This document shows positions 20,901 to 29,281 of a DNA stretch of 64,000 nt, in pieces. The DNA is from Flavobacteriales bacterium (GTDB lineage Bacteria; Bacteroidota; Bacteroidia; Flavobacteriales; JASBRU01), in NCBI GenBank assembly GCA_030149285.1, contig JASBRU010000005.1, positions 1 to 64,000 on the forward strand. The letters run 5' to 3'. Numbering within the stretch: position 1 is the stretch's first letter; the number at the start of each line of letters is the position of its first letter. The notes beneath the pieces are model-generated. The model did no database searches and was not told where the DNA came from. It saw only the letters and a list, made by a program, of their open reading frames with translations. The position numbers and the translations under genes are program-made.

Positions 20901-22237
20901 TATTTCTTTGCAAAACGAATTAATACTTCATTTACACGTGCTTCTTCTTCTAAGCCATGGCGTACAATTTCTACATAAAAATCTTCGCCAAATTGCTCAT
21001 ACCACCATACAAATGCTTCTTCGGCTTGTTTCTCACCTACATTCAAAATTAAGTGTGGTATTTCGCCACGCATAGAACCACTTAAGGCAATTAAATTTTC
21101 TTTATACTGCTCAACCAGTTTTTTATCAATTCTTGGGACATAATAGAAACCCTCGGTAAATGCAAAAGAGCTTAACTTGGCTAAGTTGTGATACCCCTTT
21201 TTATTCTTGGCTAAGAATACCTGATGGTAGCCATTATCTTTTAGAGTTTTATTGGCATGGTCTTGTGCTACATTCAACTCACACCCTACAATTGGCTTTA
21301 AATCTTTTGCTAAAGCCTGACGTACAAATTTAAATACACCATACATATTACCATGATCGGTAATAGATACAGCTTTCATACCATCATCTATAGCTTTACC
21401 TATTATTGCGCCAATTTCCGATGTAGATTGTAAAACCGAAAACTGCGTATGATTGTGAAGATGTGTAAACTTTACTTCATCTAAATCTGTATCCGATAAA
21501 TCTATTTCATCTCGTTTCTCCTCTACTTCCTCAAGAACACTTTCAGTTTCTGAATGTAATGCCTCATAAGGTTGTGTATCTAAGCCTATCGGCTCAATAG
21601 GAGTTGGATGCTTGGCTCTAAACGCATTTAATATGTCTGGTGATGTATGTAAACGCTCTGCCCCAACAACATCTAAACGTACCAGTTCAAAGAAACATCT
21701 AGCAGTAGCTTCAACATCGGCCGATGCATTGTGTGCTTCTCCAAATCCTTCTCCAAATAACTTTGTATGTAGCTCTGTAAGTGTAGGCCATTTAAACTTG
21801 CCTCCCTTACCACCGGGTATAGCACAGTAGTCTGTAGATTCATTTTTAGTATCAAGCGGCTCAATATCCATAATCGGACTATCAATACCTGCTCTTAAAA
21901 ATTCTGCCCCCATAATATTAATATCAAACTCAATATTATGTCCTACATTAAACTTAGTTTGGGCTAAAGCTTTATTAAATTCTTCTAATGCAAATGCTAA
22001 ATCTACACCTTGCTTTTGAGCTCGTTCGGTAGAAATACCATGTATTTTCTCAGAATTAAAGGGTATTGTAAACCCGTCAGGTTTTACAATAAAGTTTTTT
22101 ACCTCTACCAGTTCTCCGTTCTCATCATGTAACTGCCATGCAAGTTGTACTAGTCTGGGCCAATTATCTAGGTCTGTAATTGGTGCATTATAGTCTTGCG
22201 GAAGTCCTGTAGTCTCTGTATCAAATATTAAATACAT
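17978..22237 (-). CDS. dnaE: DNA polymerase III alpha subunit with fused N-terminal exonuclease
   Basis: 1419 residues from the chosen start. Residues 1-195 are a DnaQ-like DEDDh exonuclease (FDTETTGLP with Asp6 and Glu8; later HNIEFD and AHNASAD). A PHP domain starts near 256 (THLHNHTQFS), the polymerase palm has PDIDIDFDD near 651-659, and helix-hairpin-helix and OB domains follow. This fused form, carrying its own proofreading, is usual in Bacteroidota. The replicative polymerase acts with the clamp and clamp loader. A longer frame exists from a TTG at 22306, but the -7 element TACGTTTG at 22274-22281 lies inside that extension, and the exonuclease fold begins naturally at MYLIFDTET, so ATG 22237 is preferred. 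Confidence 0.95.
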   Translation of the reverse strand: MYLIFDTETTGLPQDYNAPITDLDNWPRLVQLAWQLHDENGELVEVKNFIVKPDGFTIPFNSEKIHGISTERAQKQGVDLAFALEEFNKALAQTKFNVGHNIEFDINIMGAEFLRAGIDSPIMDIEPLDTKNESTDYCAIPGGKGGKFKWPTLTELHTKLFGEGFGEAHNASADVEATARCFFELVRLDVVGAERLHTSPDILNAFRAKHPTPIEPIGLDTQPYEALHSETESVLEEVEEKRDEIDLSDTDLDEVKFTHLHNHTQFSVLQSTSEIGAIIGKAIDDGMKAVSITDHGNMYGVFKFVRQALAKDLKPIVGCELNVAQDHANKTLKDNGYHQVFLAKNKKGYHNLAKLSSFAFTEGFYYVPRIDKKLVEQYKENLIALSGSMRGEIPHLILNVGEKQAEEAFVWWYEQFGEDFYVEIVRHGLEEEARVNEVLIRFAKKYGVRLVAANDVYYVEKEDANAHDILLCVKDGEKQSTPIGRGRDYRFGFPNDEYYFKSQNEMKELFKDIPEAIENVQAVVDKIESYELDRDVLLPAFDIPAEFETEDDYLRHLTYEGAKKRYEEITDEIRERLDFELETIKKTGYPGYFLIVQDFTAQARKMGVSVGPGRGSAAGSAVAYCIGITNVDPIAYDLLFERFLNPDRVSLPDIDIDFDDEGRGKIIDWVVDKYGKNQVAQIITYGSMAAKSAIRDTARALDLPLFDADRIAKLVPDTSLDKVFNLDEKTLKSKLNADQLVQANELKEIARGDDLQGQTVNQAVILEGSIRNTGIHACGVIITPSDIRELIPVTTAKDAELLVTQYDNSVVEDAGMLKMDFLGLKTLSIIKDAIAIIKDKHGVEIDPDTIPLDDVKTYELYQRGETNGTFQFESPGMQKHLKNLKPDKFADLIAMNALYRPGPLEYIPNFIARKHGREEITYDIPAMEEYLAETYGITVYQEQVMLLSQKLAGFSKGDADVLRKAMGKKIFALLQKLKPKFLDGCKENGHDVEVAEKVWKDWEAFAAYAFNKSHSTCYSVVAFHTAYLKAHYPAEYMASVLTHNMNDIKKVTFFMEECKRMGLKVLGPDVNESVYKFTVNDKGEIRFGLGGMKGVGGNAVEAIVAERTEGGKYTSIFDLTCRVDLSAVNKKTLENLALGGGFDCFENEHRALYFDKEEDGRTFLEKAVKYGHAHTASLNSAQASLFGETSDAEIPEPAIPFVEPWGKLDELAKEKEVNGIYISGHPLDDYKLEIQNFCNCRLDELNDLERNVGRDISIAGIITSVEHRTTKTGKPFGKFVLEDYSDSYEFALFSEDYLKLRHFLIQDNFLYAKAKVQKRSWGDGVEIKFSVMQLLQEVMDNMAKSLLITTSIDKVTEDFVSKITDIVSTHKGKQRLKFKIVDHEEQVSIEMPSSKLKVNINKELFDILDGIEEVTYKLN

Positions 22238-22273
22238 ATATCTTGTCTCTCTTCTAGAAGGTGGGTAAATTTG

Positions 22274-22281
22274 CAAACGTA
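22274..22281 (-). promoter_or_regulatory. -7 element of the dnaE promoter (TACGTTTG)
   Basis: Perfect TAnnTTTG on the minus strand, with a TTG 22 bases upstream. It predicts a leader of about 30 bases before ATG 22237 and argues against the upstream TTG start. Confidence 0.6.
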
Positions 22282-22347
22282 AATTTAAGTAAAAAGGTTC
22301 GCTCAAAAAGTTGTGTTGATAACTATTAAAATCTTCTTTTTAAGCTT

Positions 22348-22376
22348 TTGTAAATAAAATATTTATCGCATCTTTG
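22348..22376 (+). promoter_or_regulatory. Likely promoter of rpsP-rimM (TTG-N18-CATCTTTG)
   Basis: TTG at 22348-22350, 18-base spacer, then CATCTTTG (22369-22376), which differs from TAnnTTTG only at its first base. It leaves a leader of about 45 bases before rpsP. Confidence 0.5.
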
Positions 22377-22427
22377 CCGACCAATTAATTAACAGGGTTT
22401 TGGACCCTTATAAAACAATTAAATATT

Positions 22428-23102
22428 ATGCCTACCAAGATTAGATTACAACGTCACGGACGAAAAGGAAAACCATTTTTTCATATTGTAGTAGCAGATA
22501 GTCGCGCAAAACGTGATGGTCGCTTTATTGAAAAGTTAGGTACTTACAACCCAACTACTCAACCAGCAACTATTGAGTTGAACTTTGACAAAGCTGTAGA
22601 TTGGTTACAAACCGGTGCTCAGCCAACTGATACTGCACGTGCTATCCTTTCTTACAAAGGAGTAATGATGAAAAATCACCTTTTAAACGGTGTACGTAAA
22701 GGCGCTTTTAACGAAGAGCAAGCAGAAGAAAAATTCGCTGCATGGTTGAAAGACAAAGAAGCAAAAATTCAAGGCGCTACAGACAGCATTGAAAAAGCAA
22801 AAGCTGATGAAGCTGCTAAGCGTTTAGCTGCAGAAAAAGAAGCTAACGAAGCTAGAGCAAAAGAAATTGCTGCTAAAAATGCTCCTGAAGTAGTTGAAGA
22901 AGAAGCTCCTGCTGCTGAAGAAGCAACAGAAGAAGCTCCACAAACTATTGATGAGGCTGCTGCTGAAGCTGCAAACGAAGCTCCTACTGAAGAGGCTGCT
23001 CCTGAGGCTAAGGCTGAGGAAGCTCCAGAAGCAAAAGCTGAAGAAGCTCCAGAAGCAAAAGCTGAAGAAGCTCCTGCAGAAGACGAAAAGAAAGATGCAT
23101 AA
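22428..23102 (+). CDS. rpsP: 30S ribosomal protein S16 with long acidic C-terminal extension
   Basis: 224 residues, whereas S16 is usually 80-90. The N-terminal S16 domain is intact ([23 protein letters not shown], then [14 protein letters not shown]; about residues 1-85). Beyond about residue 110 the chain becomes a charged, probably helical linker and then an Ala/Glu/Pro/Lys-rich low-complexity tail containing an exact tandem repeat. Extended S16 proteins with such tails are known in Bacteroidota; the tail's role is unknown. The gene overlaps rimM by 8 bases, the classic rpsP-rimM pair, so S16 and its assembly factor are co-translated. Confidence 0.95.
   Translation: MPTKIRLQRHGRKGKPFFHIVVADSRAKRDGRFIEKLGTYNPTTQPATIELNFDKAVDWLQTGAQPTDTARAILSYKGVMMKNHLLNGVRKGAFNEEQAEEKFAAWLKDKEAKIQGATDSIEKAKADEAAKRLAAEKEANEARAKEIAAKNAPEVVEEEAPAAEEATEEAPQTIDEAAAEAANEAPTEEAAPEAKAEEAPEAKAEEAPEAKAEEAPAEDEKKDA
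23013..23078 (+). repeat. Tandem 24-base repeat in the rpsP tail
   Basis: Two full units (23013-23036 and 23037-23060) differ by one base, and a third partial unit follows. Each encodes AEEAPEAK. The repeat keeps frame, so copy-number change would only lengthen or shorten the acidic tail. Confidence 0.8.
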
Positions 23103-23622
23103 GGACGATTGTTTCTTTTTAGGATCAATTGTTAAAAAACACGGCTATAAAGGCCAGCTTTCCGCTAAGCTAGATACAGACGAACCCGGAAAGTACATAA
23201 AATTGGAATCAGTATTTGTTGAAAAAAACAAAATGCTGGTTCCTTTTTTTATTACCGAATCTCGCTTACATAAAGACTTCCTTCAAGTAAAGTTTGAAGA
23301 AGTTGATGATGAAGAAACAGCACAATCATTAATTGGATGTGAATTATACCTACCCCTCTCTTTTTTACCGGAACTTACTGGTAATCAGTTTTACTATCAT
23401 GAGGTAAAAGACTTTACCGTTATTGATAAAGTAAAGGGAACTATAGGCACTGTAAAAGAAGTATCGGACCATACAGCTCAAGCACTATTGGTAATTGTAA
23501 ATGGTACAAAAGAAATTCTGCTTCCTATTACCGATGAAATTTTAGTGAAAGTAGATAGAGCTAATACTACTCTAGAAGTAAATGCCCCAGAGGGTTTAAT
23601 AGACTTATATCTATTGGATTGA
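23095..23622 (+). CDS. rimM: Ribosome maturation factor RimM
   Basis: 176 residues from ATG 23095, which overlaps the rpsP stop by 8 bases. The frame stays open further upstream, but that part is the rpsP repeat read out of frame (Leu/Lys-rich nonsense), so the start at [20 protein letters not shown] is clearly right. The N-terminal RimM domain ([11 protein letters not shown]) and C-terminal PRC-barrel region ([11 protein letters not shown], then [14 protein letters not shown]) are both present. It helps assembly of the 30S subunit near S19 and S13. Its last 12 bases overlap the end of the convergent flippase-like gene. Confidence 0.93.
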   Translation: MHKDDCFFLGSIVKKHGYKGQLSAKLDTDEPGKYIKLESVFVEKNKMLVPFFITESRLHKDFLQVKFEEVDDEETAQSLIGCELYLPLSFLPELTGNQFYYHEVKDFTVIDKVKGTIGTVKEVSDHTAQALLVIVNGTKEILLPITDEILVKVDRANTTLEVNAPEGLIDLYLLD

Positions 23623-24603
23623 TTTTTCCTCTAGCTTTTTGCTATCTAATACGTAGATAATACCTATAAAAGAAACCACCATTGTAATTAAGTAAAATAA
23701 GAAGCTTATAGCTACTGCATAATCTTTATCTAAGGCAAAAATTACGGCTGCCATAAATACAATTTCTCTAATACCTAAGCCTCCTACAGATAATGGCAAT
23801 ACTGCCGCAACTGATGATACTAAGAATAAAAAATAATACTCTGCCGTTACCTCTTGTCCCAAAGCTCTTATAATAAAGTAGATACTCGCAATTTGCAACA
23901 ACTGTACACCCATAGATTGTAAAGTGGTTTTTCGGAAGGTTTTTAAGAAAACCGGATACGCCTTTTTTACAGCAAAATAGTAAACAGCATATGTAATGGG
24001 TATACCCAATAAAACAAAGTATTTATAGGGGAATAAAAAGGCTATTACTAAATATATTAGATGTACCACAGCCTCTATCTGCGGGCTCAAACCATATGAG
24101 TTTGATGCAATAGGTTCTGCAATAAATACAAATACTATAAAAGCAAGCAGCATTAATGCTACCATACCGCTTATACGATCTAATAATGTAGCACCAATTA
24201 AAGGTTTTACCTTAGTACCATACTTTTTATTCAGCCAATATACTTTATAACCATCCCCTCCTATCCCTCCGGGTAAAAAGAGGTTGTAAAACATACCTAA
24301 TGAATATAATTTAAGGTTTAATCGGTTAGATAGTTCTAAACCTATATTCTGAAAATAAGTATTGAGCCTAAATGCTGATAAAACCTTAGAAGCAATAAAA
24401 AATACGGTAGCTAAAAGAATGTAAAAGATATTTACTTCTTTAAGTATTGTAAGCAATTGGTTTACATCTACTGATATCAGCACAAAATAAACTGCTGCAC
24501 CAGATACTCCAATCTTTAAAAGGAGCTTAACTAAACTTTTGAGCTTACTCTTTGCCAACAAATATGTTTCTGATTTGGTAAGTAGTTTTGTTTTGCGACT
24601 CAT
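23611..24603 (-). CDS. Flippase-like integral membrane protein (UPF0104/LPG-synthase TM family)
   Basis: 330 residues with about eight hydrophobic segments. The family signatures LFLPGGIGGDGYKVYWL (about residues 109-125) and LPLSVGGLGIREIVF (about 270-284) are clear; this is the membrane part seen in lysylphosphatidylglycerol synthase MprF and related YbhN/AglD proteins. The synthase domain itself is missing. The start overlaps the upstream GT2 gene by 59 bases and the first roughly 20 residues are Lys/Ser-rich, so a later non-ATG start is possible. With the GT2 and GT39 genes it forms a lipid-linked sugar module. Whether it flips lipids is not shown. Confidence 0.8.
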   Translation of the reverse strand: MSRKTKLLTKSETYLLAKSKLKSLVKLLLKIGVSGAAVYFVLISVDVNQLLTILKEVNIFYILLATVFFIASKVLSAFRLNTYFQNIGLELSNRLNLKLYSLGMFYNLFLPGGIGGDGYKVYWLNKKYGTKVKPLIGATLLDRISGMVALMLLAFIVFVFIAEPIASNSYGLSPQIEAVVHLIYLVIAFLFPYKYFVLLGIPITYAVYYFAVKKAYPVFLKTFRKTTLQSMGVQLLQIASIYFIIRALGQEVTAEYYFLFLVSSVAAVLPLSVGGLGIREIVFMAAVIFALDKDYAVAISFLFYLITMVVSFIGIIYVLDSKKLEEKSIQ

Positions 24604-25483
24604 AGTAAGTACGCATTAAAACTTCAATAATAATACCGGTCATAATAAGTTGTATACCACCAATAACAAGTATTGCACCTAATATAAGTAATGGTTTACC
24701 CCATATATCTTGCCCCATAATTTTTATTACCAATAAGTATAGGTTGATAACCATACCTACTAAAAATAAAATCACTCCGCCTAAACCAAATAGGTGCATT
24801 GGACGAGGTAAATACTTTTGAAAGAATAAAACCAGTATTAAATCACTAATCACACGGAATGTACGACCAATACCATACTTAGACTCTCCGTGTATACGCG
24901 CGTGATGTTTTACATCTACCTGAACAATACTTTTGGCACCATTCAGTTTTGCCAATACAGGAATAAAACGATGTAATTCTCCGTAAAGCCCTAAACCTTT
25001 GGCAATTTTATTAGACATAATTTTTAGAGTACAACCATAGTCTCTAATTTTTACACCCGTTAAATATCTAATCATGCTGTTTGCCATCTTACTAGGAAGC
25101 TTACGCATTACAGCACCGTCTTGTCTGTTTTTACGGTTACCCGCTACCATATCATGCCCCTCTTCTTCAATCATCTTTAGCATCATGGGTATATCAGAAG
25201 GGTCATTTTGTAAGTCACCATCAATAGCCGCAACATATTCGCCCTGAGCTTCATTTAAACCGGCAGCCATTGCATTACTCTGACCATAGTTTTTCATAAA
25301 CTCAACTAGCTTTACGCGGTCTGTGGCATACTTTCTTATCTCGGGTATCGTATTATCTGTGCTACCATCGTCTACTACTATTACTTCATAATCTATGCCT
25401 TCTAAGGCAGCATATACTTGTTCTAAAAGAGGCTTAATATTATCCTCTTCATTCATTACGGGTATTACTAAAGATAACTTCAT
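24545..25483 (-). CDS. Family 2 glycosyltransferase, polyprenyl-phosphate type
   Basis: 312 residues. A GT-A fold opens with LSLVIPVMNEEDNI, with nucleotide-sugar motifs VVDDGSTDNT (about 36-45) and DGDLQNDP (about 88-95, the DXD metal site). Two C-terminal membrane helices follow (about 230-255 and 265-290). This build matches DPM1/ArnC/GtrB-like enzymes that move a sugar from a nucleotide donor to undecaprenyl phosphate on the inner face of the cytoplasmic membrane. It lies between a GT39 gene (7 bases upstream) and the flippase-like gene (overlapping), consistent with making the lipid-sugar donor that the GT39 uses. The sugar is unknown. Confidence 0.88.
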   Translation of the reverse strand: MKLSLVIPVMNEEDNIKPLLEQVYAALEGIDYEVIVVDDGSTDNTIPEIRKYATDRVKLVEFMKNYGQSNAMAAGLNEAQGEYVAAIDGDLQNDPSDIPMMLKMIEEEGHDMVAGNRKNRQDGAVMRKLPSKMANSMIRYLTGVKIRDYGCTLKIMSNKIAKGLGLYGELHRFIPVLAKLNGAKSIVQVDVKHHARIHGESKYGIGRTFRVISDLILVLFFQKYLPRPMHLFGLGGVILFLVGMVINLYLLVIKIMGQDIWGKPLLILGAILVIGGIQLIMTGIIIEVLMRTYYESQNKTTYQIRNIFVGKE

Positions 25484-25490
25484 CTATGTA

Positions 25491-27095
25491 CTATGGTTTC
25501 AATGGTGCAAACTTAACCAATTTCAATTGAGTATGCTCTACTCTGGTAAAAAACGTATGAAACACCTCATACTCTCTATTATACTTTGTAGGGTTTTCTA
25601 CTAAATAATAACTATCTGGATTAATAGTTTTTGGTGGCACAATCGTTAGAATGTCATTTCTTTCTAAGTTTACATAGTACGCAGACTCGTAACTAAAATG
25701 AGCCCCTTGTATTAAGTACAAGTTGTGACCTTTACTTATTTGCCCTGCTTTTATAGCTCCTGCTTTATAGTCCTTATACTCGCTTTCGTAATTACGTATA
25801 GGTAAGGCAAAAAAGTCAAATGCTATTCTAAACGTAAGTAACAGTATGGCAAATAATACCAACCGTTGTGCTTTTAACTTCCAAAACAAATACGTTGCAA
25901 CTAATAATAATACTGATATCAATGCCACCTTTATATATAAATAAGGAATAACAACAGCTTGAAAAATTTCATTAAACGGAAGATACCAAACGCCAACACC
26001 TCCCAAACCAAACAACACTATTAGCACCCAATCCATTGCATCTGCCAGCTTTGTGAAATGTTTTCTGTTTAACTGATATGCATAGGCAACAACGATAAAC
26101 AATAAAGGGTACAACATAAAAATATACCTCGGATGTGTTCTGGGAGACAACCAGTATACAATAATATTAGCCCCAACAATAAGTAAAGCGAATTTTAAAA
26201 AATCATGCTGCCATATTTGTTTTCTAGTACCCTTTTTAAAGAAGAACACCACCAACAATGACCATGGTAATAAGTGGTAAATTTGATTTAAAGGGAACAT
26301 AAATAGGTGAGCTATACTCTCGTACCAAGCTCTTTTTATTACAGTTCTTTTGTTAGACTCAAACCAAAGCCTGTTTAAAAAATCTGTAGCACTCTCTTGC
26401 TGATTGTATAAATAGAAGTAACCGCCCACTAACAGTAAAAACACCAAACCTCCTACTAAGTGTTGTATGGTAAAAAGCTTCTTAAACTTCTTCTGATAAA
26501 TAAATAAGGTAAGTAAACTAAACCCCTGAAAAACCAATGATGGCAAGCCCTTCATTAAAAACCCTGCTGCAGTAATTAAGTAGGTAAACACAAACAATTG
26601 CCAGTACTGCTCTTTCTTAGAATACTTAAACATCATTATAAAACTGATGAAGACCAGCCATGAGTAAAAAATATCTATATGTCCTAATAATGACGAGTAA
26701 ATGAGCATTCTGCCATTAGTTAAAAACATTAAAGCAGCAAAAACACCTACATTTTTATTTACATATTGCTTACCTACTTTGTATATGGTGTAGGCAAAAA
26801 ACAACAACGGTAATGCTGATGGTAGCCTTACCATAAACTCAGAGTAATTACCGGTAGCTTTAAAAAGCAGTATTAAAACCCAGTTGTATAATGGAGGTTT
26901 ATTGGTATAAAGCTGCCCATTAATAGTAGGAACAATATAGTTGTCAGACAATATCATTTCTAATGCCACCAATGAACGGATCGGTTCATCTGCACCTAAA
27001 GGCATTAAGCCCAAATTGTAAAAAAAAGCAGGGATAGCTAGTATAGCTGCTACTATAAAAAGTATTTTCTCGTTCTTTTGCAGGTGTGCAAGCAT
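25491..27095 (-). CDS. Family 39 (ArnT/PMT-like) membrane glycosyltransferase
   Basis: 534 residues with about 11-12 membrane segments. The first periplasmic loop has GADEPIRSLVALEM with the acidic pair expected for the catalytic site, followed by NGQLYTNKPPLYNW, the ArnT/PMT hallmark. Such enzymes use polyprenyl-phosphate sugars to modify lipid A, glycans or proteins on the outer side of the membrane. It is the first gene of the minus-strand unit with the GT2 enzyme and flippase-like protein. The divergent neighbour is trmN6. Acceptor unknown. Confidence 0.85.
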   Translation of the reverse strand: MLAHLQKNEKILFIVAAILAIPAFFYNLGLMPLGADEPIRSLVALEMILSDNYIVPTINGQLYTNKPPLYNWVLILLFKATGNYSEFMVRLPSALPLLFFAYTIYKVGKQYVNKNVGVFAALMFLTNGRMLIYSSLLGHIDIFYSWLVFISFIMMFKYSKKEQYWQLFVFTYLITAAGFLMKGLPSLVFQGFSLLTLFIYQKKFKKLFTIQHLVGGLVFLLLVGGYFYLYNQQESATDFLNRLWFESNKRTVIKRAWYESIAHLFMFPLNQIYHLLPWSLLVVFFFKKGTRKQIWQHDFLKFALLIVGANIIVYWLSPRTHPRYIFMLYPLLFIVVAYAYQLNRKHFTKLADAMDWVLIVLFGLGGVGVWYLPFNEIFQAVVIPYLYIKVALISVLLLVATYLFWKLKAQRLVLFAILLLTFRIAFDFFALPIRNYESEYKDYKAGAIKAGQISKGHNLYLIQGAHFSYESAYYVNLERNDILTIVPPKTINPDSYYLVENPTKYNREYEVFHTFFTRVEHTQLKLVKFAPLKP

Positions 27096-27117
27096 GCTAT
27101 AGATATATTCGGTACTA

Positions 27118-27125
27118 CAAAATTA
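27118..27125 (-). promoter_or_regulatory. -7 element for the GT39-GT2-flippase operon (TAATTTTG)
   Basis: Perfect TAnnTTTG on the minus strand, 23 bases before the GT39 start codon. No TTG at the expected -33 site, only a T-rich stretch. Confidence 0.5.
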
Positions 27126-27168
27126 ATGTATTTTGCTAGGCAGAAAACGTATTGCAAAATTAAATCTT

Positions 27169-27876
27169 ATGCCCAACCCATATTTTAAGTTCAAACAATT
27201 TACCGTCTGGCAAAAAAATACAGCTATGAAAGTTGGCACAGACGGTGTTTTATTAGGAGCATGGGCTAAGATAAAAAATACAATGAATGCATTAGACATT
27301 GGTACAGGAACCGGATTAATAGCCTTAATGCTTGCGCAAAGAAATAGCAGTATAATAGTTGATGCTATTGAAGTAGAAGCCGAAGCCTATAAAGAGGCTG
27401 AGAAAAACATTGCAAATTCTCCTTGGGCAGAAAGAATAAATATCTTCCGTACATCCTTACAAGAATTTAGAACCAGTGTTAAATATGATTTGGTTGTGAG
27501 TAACCCTCCCTACTTTGAGAACAGTATTAAAAATGAAAGTAATTCTAAAACTCTAGCAAGGCATACAGACTCATTAAGTCCTACTGAATTGATTAATCAT
27601 ACCGAAAAGCTACTTAGTAATACCGGTATCTTTTGTGTAATTATACCTTATGAGTCTACCCATAATTTTATAGAGATAGCAAAAGCCCACAAGCTCTTTT
27701 TAAATAGAAGAGTATTGATAAAAGGAACTATTAGTGCCCCTATAAAAAGAGTTTTACTAGAGTTTTCTAGAACTGAGTTAGATATACAAGATACAGAACT
27801 GATTATAGAAAAATCAAGACATGTATATACCAGAGAGTTTACTGAATTGCTAAAAGACTTTTATTTATACCTCTAA
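27169..27876 (+). CDS. trmN6: tRNA1(Val) adenine-N6 methyltransferase
   Basis: 235 residues from ATG 27169 (MPNPYFKFKQFTVWQ); an in-frame TTG at 27133 would add 12 unlikely residues. The SAM-binding motif is DIGTGTGLIALMLAQ and the base-flipping motif is NPPYF, as in the YfiC/TrmN6 family that methylates A37 of tRNA-Val. It is transcribed divergently from the GT39 gene, and its last 4 bases overlap the end of the convergent saccharopine dehydrogenase-like gene. Confidence 0.88.
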   Translation: MPNPYFKFKQFTVWQKNTAMKVGTDGVLLGAWAKIKNTMNALDIGTGTGLIALMLAQRNSSIIVDAIEVEAEAYKEAEKNIANSPWAERINIFRTSLQEFRTSVKYDLVVSNPPYFENSIKNESNSKTLARHTDSLSPTELINHTEKLLSNTGIFCVIIPYESTHNFIEIAKAHKLFLNRRVLIKGTISAPIKRVLLEFSRTELDIQDTELIIEKSRHVYTREFTELLKDFYLYL

Positions 27877-29204
27877 GAAATTTGCTCTTCTGTAAACTGA
27901 ATACCATTTTCCTCTAACTCTTTCAATACAGGTTCGTAAATATTCTTCTCTACAGGACGTTTTACTCCTGTTGCTGTAATAGCTCCAGATAAAATCAATT
28001 TAGTAGCAATACCTACAGGTAAACCCACTGTCTCTGCCATAGCAGTATACGTTTGGTCGTGCCCAATAATACCCATTGATGAATGTAGCTCATGTTTGTT
28101 ACCATCAAGCTCATAAACAAACTGGTGCTGCATAACAATCATATCCTTATCTGTGGGGCCTAAAGACCACTTCTCCTCAAGCAATTGTTGTAAAATTTGT
28201 GCAGGAGTGGCTTTTTTCAAGCCTATTTTCTTATCATCAAATACACCAAGCCATTTTAGCTTATTCATTATTTCAGAGTCTTCTGATATCCCCATATACT
28301 CGGCTAGCTTCTCCTCAACAGTTCTTGTTAAATCATAACGTAAAAATGAGTTAAAGAACTCTCTATAAGTCATCTCTTCAGAGTCTTCAATCTCATAACT
28401 GTCATCAGTAACTCCAAGCTGAACAAATACATTCCAAGCCTTGCTATATCCGGGACGACGCAATGTACCTCTAAACAATGTTGGTATTTTTTCTAAGCCA
28501 TATACTTCTCTGTAACTCAGAGAATCTCTATTAGGGTATCCTTCAAATTCGCCATACTCCAATACATTTACAGGCTCGGTTCTATCAAATAATTTATGAT
28601 ACGGTATATACTTATATAGGTTGTTTCTGATAAATTGAGCAACTCCTTGTCCGGCTAAAACAACATTTCTAGGGTTCCATGTAAACTTGTAATTCCATGG
28701 ATTATTATCACTTTCAGGTGCTATTAAGCCCCCTGTAAAAGATTTAAAAGCGGTGAGCTTACCTCCTTTTGCATGTATTCTATCAATAATATGCATTGCA
28801 GACATATGATCTATACCCGGGTCTAAGCCTATTTCATTTAACAATAAAACACCTGCTTCTTTTGCTTTTTCATCTAAAGCCGCTATTTCTTTTGAAACAT
28901 AAGATGCTGTAACCATGTGCTTCTTAAAACGCACACAGTCTTCGGCAACATGGTGGTGAAAACGAGCAGGAAGCATAGAAATAATAACATCAGACTTCTG
29001 AATCAACTCTTCTCGCTCATCCTTATTAAAAACATCAAACGCAATAGGCTCTCCATTTAAATGTCCGGCAATTTTTTGTTTTGCCATTTCTAAAGACATA
29101 TCTGCTACAATTACCTGAAATTTATCGGTAACTGATTGATTTAAAAGATATCGGATTAATGATGAGGATGACCTCCCTGCGCCTATTACCAGTACGTTTT
29201 TCAT
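27873..29204 (-). CDS. Saccharopine dehydrogenase-like oxidoreductase
   Basis: 443 residues. The N-terminal Rossmann motif is VLVIGAGRSSSSLIRYLL. It is followed by segments typical of saccharopine dehydrogenases: MLPARFHHHVAEDC, MVTASYVS, NEIGLDPGIDHM, and a substrate-domain stretch FTGGLIAPESDNNPWNYKFTWNP. Saccharopine dehydrogenase interconverts saccharopine with lysine or glutamate plus aminoadipate semialdehyde. In Bacteroidota this family is thought to act in lysine breakdown, but the partner LKR domain is not nearby, so the exact reaction is open. It is a single minus-strand gene divergent from the DUF4476 gene. Confidence 0.88.
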   Translation of the reverse strand: MKNVLVIGAGRSSSSLIRYLLNQSVTDKFQVIVADMSLEMAKQKIAGHLNGEPIAFDVFNKDEREELIQKSDVIISMLPARFHHHVAEDCVRFKKHMVTASYVSKEIAALDEKAKEAGVLLLNEIGLDPGIDHMSAMHIIDRIHAKGGKLTAFKSFTGGLIAPESDNNPWNYKFTWNPRNVVLAGQGVAQFIRNNLYKYIPYHKLFDRTEPVNVLEYGEFEGYPNRDSLSYREVYGLEKIPTLFRGTLRRPGYSKAWNVFVQLGVTDDSYEIEDSEEMTYREFFNSFLRYDLTRTVEEKLAEYMGISEDSEIMNKLKWLGVFDDKKIGLKKATPAQILQQLLEEKWSLGPTDKDMIVMQHQFVYELDGNKHELHSSMGIIGHDQTYTAMAETVGLPVGIATKLILSGAITATGVKRPVEKNIYEPVLKELEENGIQFTEEQIS

Positions 29205-29263
29205 TGTTTCTGCTTCATTTTTATAGGTGGGCTAATATAGATTTTTGTTTTTATAAATTTGTC

Positions 29264-29271
29264 CGAAATAG
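29264..29271 (+). promoter_or_regulatory. -7 element for the DUF4476 gene (TAAATTTG)
   Basis: Perfect TAnnTTTG 10 bases before the chosen ATG 29282, with TTG 16 bases upstream. It argues that the longer frame from 29159 is not used. Confidence 0.6.
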
Positions 29272-29281
29272 ATATCATTTT

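Noticed and set aside
22238-22306. TTG-initiated longer DnaE
   Set aside because: The extension contains the predicted promoter element, and the exonuclease fold starts at ATG 22237.
22894-23094. Upstream extension of the rimM frame
   Set aside because: It is the rpsP Ala/Glu repeat read in another frame (Leu/Lys-rich); RimM homologues begin at 23095.
22769-23128. Minus-strand frame antisense to the rpsP tail
   Set aside because: Ala/Ser-rich mirror of the repeat tail, no start signals or family features.
29159-29281. Longer N terminus for the DUF4476 protein
   Set aside because: It overlaps the divergent gene, carries the promoter element, and hides the signal peptide.
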